A stretch of DNA of 7,873 nt from Actinomycetota bacterium. GTDB taxonomy: Bacteria > Cyanobacteriota > Vampirovibrionia > Obscuribacterales > Obscuribacteraceae. Location of the stretch: NCBI GenBank assembly GCA_903970355.1, contig CAJCIF010000326.1:1-7873 (forward strand). The letters are read 5' to 3'. Positions 1 to 6,171 of this stretch are shown here, piece by piece. The position numbers were made by a program, and so were the translations under genes. Position 1 is the first letter of the stretch, and every line of letters starts with the position of its first letter. The notes beneath the pieces are model-generated. The model was given only the letters and a program-made list of their open reading frames with translations. It was not told the DNA's origin and searched no databases.

Positions 1-622
1 ATCGGGCTCGTCGATCTGAGTCGTGCAGGCATGAAATAAATGTAAAAGCGCATAGCGTTCCGCCAGCCAGAATAAGACCGATTGGACCTTTGCATAAAAC
101 CGCCAGTCCAAGTGCAACACTGCCCAACCATAGCGATCTGCGATCGCTGAGGATAAGAGCTTCTGCAATCCAGAGCAAGCCGGCTCCAATGAACAATGAG
201 AGAGGTTCATCCGTAAGAGCCGTGTGCCCGACAATTAAGAACAAAGGAGAAGTCAACAAGACAAAAGCGGCTGTGAAGGCTGTTTCTTTATTCAGGATGC
301 GATTGACCGTGCTTGCTGTAGCTAATGCAAGAAGAATGCCGCTGAGAGCGGAGGGCAATCTGGCTGCCCATGCACTTACACCAAACGCTTTATAACAAGT
401 AATGATCAGCCAAAAGGGCAAAGCGGGCTTGTCAAACCAATCCTGATAATTGATTAGCGGTGTAAAAAAGTGTTGTTTCTCCAACATTTCGCGCGCCGCT
501 TCGACGAAAAAGCTATCGGTTGGATCGAGCATGCCTAAGTCCAGACCCGGCAAGAAGGACAGCCCGCCAAGCAAAAGGCAGATGGCGATGAGTGGGAACG
601 AATATTTGCGCGCAGTTGTCAT
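1..622 (-). CDS. ArnT/PMT-type (GT39) membrane glycosyltransferase, N-terminal part, cut by window edge
   Basis: Reading the minus strand from ATG at 622-620 gives an open frame of 207 codons that runs off the left edge. Residues 9-27 form a first transmembrane helix. A periplasmic loop follows with D33/D36, the family-typical FFVEAAREML (38-47), then FTPLINYQDWFDKPALPFW, which matches the '..P..ng..yfdKPPL.YWl' signature of ArnT-like and PMT_2 transferases. Further helices surround R88-L89-P90-S91 and HTALTDE (133-139), and a CKGPIG motif closes the visible part. Family members use undecaprenyl- or dolichyl-phosphate-linked sugars as donors and modify lipid A, other lipids or proteins on the outer face of the inner membrane; the acceptor cannot be told here. 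Full members run about 450-600 residues, so at least half is outside the window. No clear Shine-Dalgarno precedes the ATG. It is divergent from the TPR gene, 54 bp away. Confidence 0.85.
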   Translation of the reverse strand, partial: MTTARKYSFPLIAICLLLGGLSFLPGLDLGMLDPTDSFFVEAAREMLEKQHFFTPLINYQDWFDKPALPFWLIITCYKAFGVSAWAARLPSALSGILLALATASTVNRILNKETAFTAAFVLLTSPLFLIVGHTALTDEPLSLFIGAGLLWIAEALILSDRRSLWLGSVALGLAVLCKGPIGLILAGGTLCAFTFISCLHDSDRRAR

Positions 623-676
623 TTGATATTTTGGAATACCATAGTATATCGATTCGGCTTGGCGAGACACTCAACT

Positions 677-2266
677 ATGAAATTGCATCGCATTTTGCAT
701 CTTTCAGTCGGCATTCTCATGTTGAACGGCGCTTATGTTTATGCCGATACAGCCGACAACTCCGGTCTGAACCTGTTAATCGATACAGCGGAAAAAGATT
801 ATAAATCGAAGGATTTCCCAAAAGCGGAAAAGGAATTTTCTGATGCTGTAAGCATGGAGGAAAAACTCCAGGGAGTAGAGGACAAGCTGGGAGATTGTCT
901 CAATGATCTCGGTCTTGTCTATCAAGCAGAAAATAAACTCGATGAAGCTGAAAGGTCGTTTTTGAAGGCAATAGCCATCAAAGAAAAGAAAACTAGTGGT
1001 TCTCAGGCAGGTTTGGTAGCAGCGCTGAACAATCTCGCTGATGTCTATCGTCGTGAAAAGAAATATCCTGAAGCCGAAGAAACTTACAAACGAATCATGA
1101 CTTTGAGCGAAAAAAATAATGTCCTTGTTGATGTAGCAATGGCTGGCAATCACCTTTTTGGCATTCTGCTGGATCAAGGGAAGAAAGGTTTAGCAGAACC
1201 GGTGATTAACAACGTGGTGACACTTTATCAAAAAATAGAAGGTCCAAATGGACCATCGGTTGCCACTGCAATGAACAACCTTGGCACTCTCTATAAAGGA
1301 CAAAACAAACTTGCGGACGCGCAAAGCTGCTACGAAAAAGCACTCGCCATAAGAGAAAAGACCTGCGGGCCGGAAAGTGAAGAAGTAGCTTCAAGCGATA
1401 CGACGCTCGGCAATCTCTTCCGCCAGGAAGAAAAATTCGAACAAGCGGAGCCTTATCTTCAAAAAGCTCTTGCCATTATGGAGAAACTAAACGGACCCGA
1501 TGGTGCCAACACCATGATCAGCATCAATAATCTCGCTTTAGTTGAGAAACGCTTGCAAAAGTACGATGTAGCTGAAGGTCTTTATAAACGGGCTTTTGAT
1601 ATCGCCGAAAAAAAATTCGGCGCCGATAGCAAGGCTTATGCTACAGCCAATCAAAATCTAGGCGATCTCTATTTAGAACAGCAAAAGTTTGACTTAGCCC
1701 AGCCCTATTACGAAAAGGCGCTCGCTGTTATGGAGAACAAATTTGGCAAAGATAGCCCAGAGTTGATCGACATCCTCGGACGGGTTACAGAACTTTATCG
1801 CGAGGAAAGTCAGTTAGACAAAGCGACCGATTCAGCATCAAGATTACTCAAATTGGCAGAAACAACGTTTGGTCCCGATTCCCCAACCACTTTCACAGCA
1901 CTCACCAATCTAGCAATGCTCTATCGCGAAGCAGGTAAGGCCGACCAGTCAGCACCCTTGCTTGAGCGAATTGTTACTGCTGAACAGAAAGACGGCAATG
2001 TCGAAGATTCAGAGCTCGCCAATAGTGAGAACAACCTAGCCAGATCTTATCGAGAGAAAGGCAAATATCCTGAAGCTGAAGAGCTCTATAAGAAATCTTT
2101 GAATTTGCGAGAAAAAGCCTTTGGTAAAGACAGCGCCGAAGTAGCAGCGACCTTACGAAATTACTCAGTTCTCCTTAGAATGATGGGCGGAAGAGATGCC
2201 GAAGCCGATCAAATGGATAAGCGTGCCGGTGCAATTGAGGACAGGCTGGCAGTTTCTTCCCCGTAG
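677..2266 (+). CDS. Exported kinesin-light-chain-type TPR repeat protein
   Basis: This is a 529-residue protein. I start it at the ATG at 677 because that gives a normal signal peptide (MKLHR, hydrophobic HLSVGILMLNGAYV, cleavage after VYA at about residue 23). The in-frame ATG at 623 would add 18 residues ahead of the signal and touch the neighbouring start codon. The rest is an almost uninterrupted array of about twelve 42-residue tetratricopeptide repeats of the kinesin-light-chain (TPR_10/TPR_12) type, with recurring elements such as NNLGTLY, YxEAExLYKKAL, LAIREK and FGxDSxEVA. TPR solenoids bind proteins or peptides; no catalytic domain or C-terminal anchor is visible, so a periplasmic or surface scaffold is inferred. 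Repeats 4, 9 and 10 are the most degenerate. The gene for the Q/N-rich secreted protein follows 73 bp downstream and could be cotranscribed. The binding partner is unknown. Confidence 0.9.
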   Translation: MKLHRILHLSVGILMLNGAYVYADTADNSGLNLLIDTAEKDYKSKDFPKAEKEFSDAVSMEEKLQGVEDKLGDCLNDLGLVYQAENKLDEAERSFLKAIAIKEKKTSGSQAGLVAALNNLADVYRREKKYPEAEETYKRIMTLSEKNNVLVDVAMAGNHLFGILLDQGKKGLAEPVINNVVTLYQKIEGPNGPSVATAMNNLGTLYKGQNKLADAQSCYEKALAIREKTCGPESEEVASSDTTLGNLFRQEEKFEQAEPYLQKALAIMEKLNGPDGANTMISINNLALVEKRLQKYDVAEGLYKRAFDIAEKKFGADSKAYATANQNLGDLYLEQQKFDLAQPYYEKALAVMENKFGKDSPELIDILGRVTELYREESQLDKATDSASRLLKLAETTFGPDSPTTFTALTNLAMLYREAGKADQSAPLLERIVTAEQKDGNVEDSELANSENNLARSYREKGKYPEAEELYKKSLNLREKAFGKDSAEVAATLRNYSVLLRMMGGRDAEADQMDKRAGAIEDRLAVSSP

Positions 2267-2326
2267 CTGCCTTCACACAAGCTCCACAGTATTGCAATAG
2301 GATAGGATTGTCCCAAATGCCACATT

Positions 2327-2331
2327 GAGGA
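2327..2331 (+). promoter_or_regulatory. Ribosome binding site that fixes the GTG start at 2340
   Basis: GAGGA lies 8 nt before GTG at 2340. The in-frame TTG at 2325 overlaps this motif and has nothing similar upstream, so translation most likely begins at the GTG. Confidence 0.75.
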
Positions 2332-2339
2332 ACTGCGTC

Positions 2340-2735
2340 GTGAGTAAAAATGATTTCCGGCAACATCTCAAAAAGTCGTCCTTAATCGCAGTTGTTTTGC
2401 TCTTAAGCGCCATTGAATTTGCGCCAGCAGTGCCAGTTATGGCCCAATCAGAAGCATCTTCAGAAGCTGGCAGTGAAGCGCCACGGATGTTAGGAGGTCG
2501 TGGTCGCAGGCGTTGGTACTACCAACAAATGAGACAGCAACAACAACAGGAACGAAGACAGCTCCAACAACAACAAAGATCACTCAATCAACAAAACAGA
2601 CAGGGGCAAGGACAAGGACAAGGCGCAAATCACGTTCCGCACATGCAGATCAAACGCTGGAACAAAGGCCACCGCAACAACAACAATAGTTTCAATAACA
2701 ATAACTCCAACTACACCACCAGCAAGAATCCATAA
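2340..2735 (+). CDS. Small secreted Q/N-rich basic protein, function unknown
   Basis: This 131-residue protein starts at GTG, with GAGGA 8 nt upstream. A signal peptide is clear: basic KNDFRQHLKK, hydrophobic SLIAVVLLLSAIEFAPAV, cleavage near VMA|Q. The mature part is low in complexity. An acidic Ser/Glu/Ala stretch comes first, then a GGRGRRRW patch, a glutamine-rich segment with arginines (QQMRQQQQQERR and onward) that could form a coiled coil, a GQGQGQG run, and an asparagine-rich tail (RNNNNSFNNNNSNY). By count the mature chain is strongly basic, with about 15 Arg/Lys against 4 Glu. I recognise no family. Q/N-rich composition of this kind is found in aggregation-prone or adhesive proteins, but that is only analogy. 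It lies downstream of the TPR gene on the same strand, and a repeat element begins 3 nt after its stop codon. Confidence 0.75.
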   Translation: MSKNDFRQHLKKSSLIAVVLLLSAIEFAPAVPVMAQSEASSEAGSEAPRMLGGRGRRRWYYQQMRQQQQQERRQLQQQQRSLNQQNRQGQGQGQGANHVPHMQIKRWNKGHRNNNNSFNNNNSNYTTSKNP

Positions 2736-2737
2736 TT

Positions 2738-2832
2738 AAGCGCTCCGGCAGCTCCTCCGTCGCTTTCTCCGCGCGTGTAGACGCTTCGCTGCGCCAATGC
2801 TCCTCGCAAAGGCGCGCTTCGCTGTTGGTTCG
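2738..2832 (+). repeat. GC-rich intergenic repeat, copy A
   Basis: This 95-bp element matches the reverse complement of 3353-3445 in four near-exact blocks: AAGCGCTCCGGC (2738-2749), TTCTCCGCGCGT (2765-2776), TGCTCCTCGCAA (2798-2809) and GCGCTTCGCTG (2814-2824), with looser sequence between. Identity is roughly three quarters by eye. It starts just after the stop of the Q/N-rich gene and fills the convergent gap to the gene on the other strand. It has no coding capacity. It resembles a REP/MITE-like dispersed element and may fold and act at 3' ends. Confidence 0.75.
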
Positions 2833-2835
2833 TTT

Positions 2836-3243
2836 CTAATTATCGACGATGTTTATATCGAGTGAGCTTAGTGATGTTGGTGGCAGACCGGGATAAACAC
2901 TTGATCCGGATCCGCCACTGGTGCTGAATCCGAAAGTGTATTGGCCACTGGGAATTTGGGTGTTGCCACCGACGGAACCGGGTGCCAGTAGTTTCGTTGT
3001 CGTCGGTTGCAAGCCGGAAGGAATGTTCTTTGTTGTTGTAGATGGAGAATCAAAGGCGAAGTCGGTGTCGAAATCATAATCTGCCGGATCGGCTTGGGCA
3101 GGCAGTATGGACAAGCCTGCGCAAATCACTGCTGCTGAAGCAACTGCGGCCAGTGAACTACCATTTAGAAACAGCGCGCGCTGGATCAATCTAGTAAAAC
3201 TTTTGCGTTGGGTTTCTAAGAACTCCAGTAATTGACCTTGCAT
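2836..3243 (-). CDS. Small secreted acidic Ser/Thr/Gly-rich protein, likely Pho-regulated, function unknown
   Basis: This 135-residue protein starts at ATG 3243 with an excellent Shine-Dalgarno (GAGGA, minus strand, 3256-3252, 8 nt spacer). The N-terminus is an unusually long signal peptide: about 28 polar, partly basic residues (MQGQLLEFLETQRKSFTR...), then hydrophobic SSLAAVASAAVICAGLSIL and a cleavage site after PAQA at about residue 51. The mature 84 residues begin with an acidic stretch (DPADYDFDTDFAFD) and continue with Ser/Thr/Gly/Pro-rich low-complexity sequence including STSGGSGSS. No cysteine remains after cleavage and no known domain is visible. The promoter region holds four Pho-box-like repeats, so induction on phosphate limitation is the best lead to its role. 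The gene and its promoter are bracketed by two inverted copies of a GC-rich repeat. An exported structural or binding protein is possible, but nothing in the sequence gives a biochemical function. Confidence 0.75.
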   Translation of the reverse strand: MQGQLLEFLETQRKSFTRLIQRALFLNGSSLAAVASAAVICAGLSILPAQADPADYDFDTDFAFDSPSTTTKNIPSGLQPTTTKLLAPGSVGGNTQIPSGQYTFGFSTSGGSGSSVYPGLPPTSLSSLDINIVDN

Positions 3244-3272
3244 CGCTGTCTTCCTCGTTTGGTAACGAGATA

Positions 3273-3329
3273 GATATACGGCGCCAGCAATGACAAACGG
3301 ATGACAGTTCTATGACCATTCCGTGACAG
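3273..3329 (-). promoter_or_regulatory. Double Pho box with -10 hexamer (putative PhoB-dependent promoter)
   Basis: On the minus strand GTCA occurs four times at exactly 11-bp spacing (plus-strand TGAC at 3324, 3313, 3302 and 3291): CTGTCAC, TGGTCAT, CTGTCAT, TTGTCAT. This is the PhoB box pattern of two CTGTCAT heptamers separated by 4 bp, here as two boxes in tandem. Eleven bases after the last heptamer comes TATATC (3278-3273), a -10-like element at nearly the spacing seen in the E. coli phoA promoter, where the box replaces the -35. The start codon is at 3243, which leaves a short leader of about 20 nt containing the ribosome binding site. The repeat spacing is seen directly; binding of a PhoB-type regulator is inferred. 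Confidence 0.7.
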
Positions 3330-3352
3330 CCCAAAACTCGAATCATAAAGAA

Positions 3353-3445
3353 CGAAGCATCAGCGAAGCGCAGCTGTTGCGAGGAGCAATGGCGGAGCGC
3401 AGCGCGATACGCGCGGAGAAGCAGCGAAGCAGCGCCGGAGCGCTT
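3353..3445 (-). repeat. GC-rich intergenic repeat, copy B (inverted relative to copy A)
   Basis: This 93-bp element is the inverted relative of 2738-2832, sharing the four conserved blocks (plus-strand positions 3434-3445, 3409-3420, 3377-3388 and 3361-3371). In the element's own orientation it begins 14 nt after the stop codon of the rlpA-like gene, reading the same way as that gene; copy A has the same relation to the gene before it. Internal short palindromes such as AGCGC-TCCG-GCGCT and GCGCG-TAT-CGCGC could form hairpins. Confidence 0.75.
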
Positions 3446-3459
3446 ATATAAATCTGCGC

Positions 3460-3891
3460 TTAACTACTAGACTTTGGTACGATCAGGCAATCGACGAATA
3501 TCACTCCCTGGCCGAGAGTGCCTAATCGTTTTGCGCCTTCCTTGGACATGTCCATTACTCTTGTTTTTACGAATGGACCGCGATCGTTTACTTTGAGAAT
3601 TACTGTTTTTCCGGAACGGGGATCTTCAACTAATACGTGGGTTCCGAATGGTAATTTGAGGTGCGCTGCAGTCGGTTTGTTCATATCGAAAAGTTCGCCG
3701 GAGGCAGTTTTCTTTCCTTGCAAGCCGGGCCCGTACCAGGAAACGTTCCCTGAAAAACTTCTGCCACTTTTTTTATCATCTTTGGTATCGGCATCGGGTT
3801 GATCGGCGGCTCTCGTTGGAGTACCAAACGAAAAGCCCGTTAGGATAACTACACCATAGGCGATACCAATTCTCAATTGCTTTTTAAACAT
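3460..3891 (-). CDS. rlpA: RlpA-like septal/peptidoglycan protein (standalone double-psi beta-barrel)
   Basis: This 143-residue protein has a signal peptide (MFKKQLRIG, then hydrophobic IAYGVVILTGFSFG, cleavage near TRA at residue 28) with no lipobox cysteine. After a short charged linker (DQPDADTKDDKKSG), residues 47-138 are a complete RlpA-type DPBB domain: SGNVSWYGPGLQGKKTASGE, TAAHLKLPFGT, VNDRGPF, RVMDMSKEGAKRLG and GVIFVDCLIV. E66, H77 and D103 fall at the positions of the acidic/His/Asp residues proposed as catalytic in Pseudomonas RlpA (from memory), a lytic transglycosylase acting on glycan strands stripped of stem peptides. The SPOR domain of larger RlpA proteins is missing, so septal targeting by that route is not expected. 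No Shine-Dalgarno is evident before the ATG. It is divergent from the response regulator gene across 221 bp. Confidence 0.9.
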   Translation of the reverse strand: MFKKQLRIGIAYGVVILTGFSFGTPTRAADQPDADTKDDKKSGRSFSGNVSWYGPGLQGKKTASGELFDMNKPTAAHLKLPFGTHVLVEDPRSGKTVILKVNDRGPFVKTRVMDMSKEGAKRLGTLGQGVIFVDCLIVPKSSS

Positions 3892-3926
3892 ATGCGAACT
3901 AGCTTTGCTAAATAAAAGTCACGGGA

Positions 3927-3956
3927 TTAATACAGATATAGCATACTCTGTATAAA
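3927..3956. promoter_or_regulatory. Dyad symmetric operator-like site in the rlpA/response-regulator spacer
   Basis: ATACAGA (3930-3936) and its exact complement TCTGTAT (3947-3953) are separated by 10 bp. Extending to ten-base arms (TTAATACAGA / TCTGTATAAA) keeps nine of ten positions symmetric. The site begins 36 bp upstream of the rlpA-like ATG, overlaps AT-rich -10-like sequence, and lies 156 bp before the response regulator start. It looks like a binding site for a dimeric regulator; the identity of the regulator is not indicated. A perfect 10-bp palindrome, TGGAATTCCA, lies next to it at 3965-3974. Confidence 0.4.
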
Positions 3957-4098
3957 GCGATAACTGGAATTCCAATTGTAAAAGTAGACATAAAAATGAC
4001 AGCAAATGTTCCAGGATAGTAGGTTTCGGCGTTCTCAGTGGGCGCCATTTTTTGCTTCGCCGAGGCCAAGTCCGGGTATAGCTGTCTTGCAAGAACGC

Positions 4099-4103
4099 GA
4101 GGA
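4099..4103 (+). promoter_or_regulatory. Ribosome binding site deciding the response regulator start
   Basis: GAGGA lies 9 nt before ATG at 4113. The in-frame upstream ATG at 4038 would add 25 residues that do not belong to a receiver domain. Confidence 0.7.
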
Positions 4104-4112
4104 TGCAATGTT

Positions 4113-4760
4113 ATGAATGTGGGTAACGACACGATCAAAGTACTGGTGGTGGAAGACCACAGGGTTACCCTGGAAGGACTGGTTTCAGGTCTTTCAAATG
4201 AAGCGGACATTGAGGTAGTTGGTTCCGCTGTCAGTTCCGATGAAGGGTTAGCGCTGGCAAAACAACTGAAACCACAGGTGATTCTCCTGGACCTCCATCT
4301 GCCTGGCTCCAGCGGGCCACGTACAACGGTAAAAGTGTTTTCCGAACTGCCGGATTCCAAAGTGGTTATCTTTTCAGGAGAGAGCCGTCCACCCTTTATA
4401 AGCGCGGTTCTGAATGCAGGAGCAACCGCTTATCTTCTCAAATCTGAAGGCGTTCCCAAAATTGCGCAAACAATTAGGGAGGCTGTTACCGGCAAAAGAG
4501 TGGTTTCGGAGGAGGTTGTTTCAACCGGCGTAAGGGTTACAAAATCTGAGCAGGAAGTCCTCAAAATGCTGGCACGGGGCATGAAATACGATGAAATAGC
4601 GGAAAGAAGAAAGTCTTCCCCAGCAACAGTGCGCAAACAGTGCGAACTATTGTTGGACAAACTTTTTCTTGACAGCCGTGAACGCTTGATTGCTTGGGCA
4701 GTCGAAAACGGCTATGGAAATCTCGAATTGGATAATGAAGTCGCAAGCGAATCACAATAA
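4113..4760 (+). CDS. NarL/FixJ-family response regulator (REC + LuxR-type HTH)
   Basis: The protein has 215 residues. The receiver domain (about 7-125) has the acidic pair E14/D15, phospho-acceptor D60 in VILLDLHLPG, S88 at the conserved Ser/Thr position and K110 in YLLKS. The C-terminal LuxR-type helix-turn-helix (about 142-200) shows VTKSEQEVLKMLARGMKYDEIAERRKSS-PATVRK and DKLFLDSRERLIAWA. The usual His of the VKxHxxxI recognition helix is replaced by Q176, so the recognition helix is somewhat divergent. The start was chosen for its ribosome binding site and because it gives a standard N-terminus. The reading frame overlaps the histidine kinase start by 26 nt, so the two are very likely cotranscribed and translationally coupled, and act as a cognate pair. 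Target genes are unknown; the divergent rlpA-like gene is an obvious candidate. Confidence 0.93.
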   Translation: MNVGNDTIKVLVVEDHRVTLEGLVSGLSNEADIEVVGSAVSSDEGLALAKQLKPQVILLDLHLPGSSGPRTTVKVFSELPDSKVVIFSGESRPPFISAVLNAGATAYLLKSEGVPKIAQTIREAVTGKRVVSEEVVSTGVRVTKSEQEVLKMLARGMKYDEIAERRKSSPATVRKQCELLLDKLFLDSRERLIAWAVENGYGNLELDNEVASESQ

Positions 4761-6165
4761 GAAACCATCCCAACTTTTCGAGAAGTTGATCCGGGCTCTG
4801 CCAGGCGTTTTTAGCAGCAAAGCGACGATCAAATCTGCTCCTGTAAAAAGAAGCCATTCCAACCTGCCAAAACTTAAAGCAGGGGCAAACAATAGTGGAA
4901 ATTTATCAGACTCAACCTGGGTGAAAGCTGTAGCATCCAGTCTCGCCTCAGGCCAAACCAACCTACTTCGTGCCCAAACGAAAATAGCACCAAATGAGGC
5001 GCTCGAGCGTGAGACTGTCGATGAACTTCTCTTCTTATTTTCTTGTCTCGAAGAACTATCGGTTGAGTTCAACAAGCAAATCGAGACAATTGAGCCGCTA
5101 AAAGCAATGCGCGTTACCTCGGCTCGACTGATTGAGCGAGGTAAAAAGTCTGAAAAGACGCCAAAAGACAAATACGTTCGTTGTCGAGTTACAGCCGGAC
5201 CACAAAGCCTCATTTTGCGAGGAGCAGACGGGGTAATCGAAATTTTTCAAGTCGATTCCAACAAAGTTTTCCTGCCGAGCGAAACAGAAATCCGGAAAAA
5301 TTTGAAAGGAACTTTCGAATTAAGTTCTTCAGGCAAAGAAGGTGTTTGGTACTTCGATAGTTTGCCTACCGGTAAATCCGATCAATTGAGTTTTTTGCGC
5401 AAACTATTCAGAGACTTTCTGAAAAGCGCAAAGAAGGCTTGCGATGAAAAGGCGAAGACCGGTCCTGTCACATGGACAGACAGCTCCCAGAAAGAGCAAT
5501 CAATAGAAGAGCTTGTGTTAACCAAACAAATGCTCATCCAAAAACTAGTGATTCGCCATGAAGAACTTACCAATGCCATAGCGAGAGACCTTCATGACGT
5601 TGTGATCGCAGACATTATGCTTTTGCGACGCAAACTCACCGTTGAATCTGAAGCGAACCAAGATGAAGTTTTGAAAGTGCTCGATAGATTGACAGCACGA
5701 CTGCGTGAAATTTGCTACGACCTCACCCCCCGCGATCTGGAAGATTGGGGATTGGCAACCGTTCTGGTTGATCTTCTCGACCGGGCCGGCAAACAGATCG
5801 GGGCACACTGCACATTTAACGGGCCACCGGAACTGCCTACACTTTCCGAAAGTGTTCAATTGCAAATCTACCGAATTGTGCAAGAAAGTCTCAACAACGT
5901 GGCAAAGTATTCGAAAGCAAAAAATATCTCGGTAACGATCGAAAACTTAGCTGGGCTGCTGCGCATTACCGTTAAAGATGATGGCGTCGGTTTCGAAACG
6001 GGAGTTAAGTCCTCCAGAAATATCATGGAAGGCGGAGCCGGGCTTGCCAGTCTCAACGAGCGCGCCGATTTAATTCGTTGTTTTCACCCAACCAAATTGC
6101 AGGTAATATCCGAGCCCGGCGGTGGCACAACGGTATTACTCGAAATAGCAACTTTCGAAAGTTAA
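4735..6165 (+). CDS. Soluble HisKA_3-type sensor histidine kinase (NarX/DesK class)
   Basis: The protein has 476 residues from ATG 4735, which overlaps the response regulator by 26 nt; ATG at 4714 (seven more residues) is a possible alternative, and neither has a strong Shine-Dalgarno. No transmembrane helix is seen, so it is cytoplasmic. Residues about 1-255 are an unrecognised region: a basic, Ser/Lys-rich start, a helical part around ELLFLFSCLEELSVEFNKQ, then a probable beta-rich part containing YVRCRVTAGPQ, LILRGADGVIEIFQ and GVWYFDSLPTG. A helical stretch leads into the dimerisation/phosphoacceptor domain with ARDLHD (H287). The ATPase domain follows: N-box QESLNNVAKY (N387/N388), G1 box DDGVGFE (D416) and G2 region GGAGLASLNERADLI. 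It should autophosphorylate on H287 and pass phosphate to D60 of the adjacent regulator. The DxxxQ phosphatase motif is altered, with A292 in place of Gln. Confidence 0.92.
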   Translation: MKSQANHNKKPSQLFEKLIRALPGVFSSKATIKSAPVKRSHSNLPKLKAGANNSGNLSDSTWVKAVASSLASGQTNLLRAQTKIAPNEALERETVDELLFLFSCLEELSVEFNKQIETIEPLKAMRVTSARLIERGKKSEKTPKDKYVRCRVTAGPQSLILRGADGVIEIFQVDSNKVFLPSETEIRKNLKGTFELSSSGKEGVWYFDSLPTGKSDQLSFLRKLFRDFLKSAKKACDEKAKTGPVTWTDSSQKEQSIEELVLTKQMLIQKLVIRHEELTNAIARDLHDVVIADIMLLRRKLTVESEANQDEVLKVLDRLTARLREICYDLTPRDLEDWGLATVLVDLLDRAGKQIGAHCTFNGPPELPTLSESVQLQIYRIVQESLNNVAKYSKAKNISVTIENLAGLLRITVKDDGVGFETGVKSSRNIMEGGAGLASLNERADLIRCFHPTKLQVISEPGGGTTVLLEIATFES

Positions 6166-6171
6166 TTCCAT

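Noticed and set aside
90..395. 101-codon plus-strand open frame
   Set aside because: Lies antisense inside the glycosyltransferase, whose minus-strand frame shows clear family motifs.
623..676. Upstream in-frame ATG extending the TPR protein by 18 residues
   Set aside because: It would bury the signal peptide behind extra residues and abut the divergent start codon at 622; ATG 677 gives a standard exported N-terminus.
623..676. TATACT-like hexamer (minus strand, 648-643) as promoter for the glycosyltransferase
   Set aside because: No acceptable -35 at normal spacing; a promoter must be near but I cannot place it.
776..1177. 133-codon minus-strand open frame
   Set aside because: Antisense shadow of the TPR repeats; its Phe/Ile-rich composition comes from complementing Glu/Lys codons.
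4033..4058. GGCG...CGCC hairpin followed by six Ts
   Set aside because: The stem is only 4 bp with an 11-nt loop and no gene ends just before it, so it is not a credible terminator.
4038..4112. Upstream in-frame ATG extending the response regulator by 25 residues
   Set aside because: No ribosome binding site, and the extra residues do not fit a receiver domain; GAGGA before ATG 4113 is convincing.
3908..4360. 150-codon minus-strand open frame across the rlpA/regulator spacer
   Set aside because: Mostly antisense to the receiver domain, with no ribosome binding site or family match.
4752..5213. 153-codon minus-strand open frame
   Set aside because: Antisense to the kinase N-terminus; Ser/Arg-rich translation with no recognisable domain.
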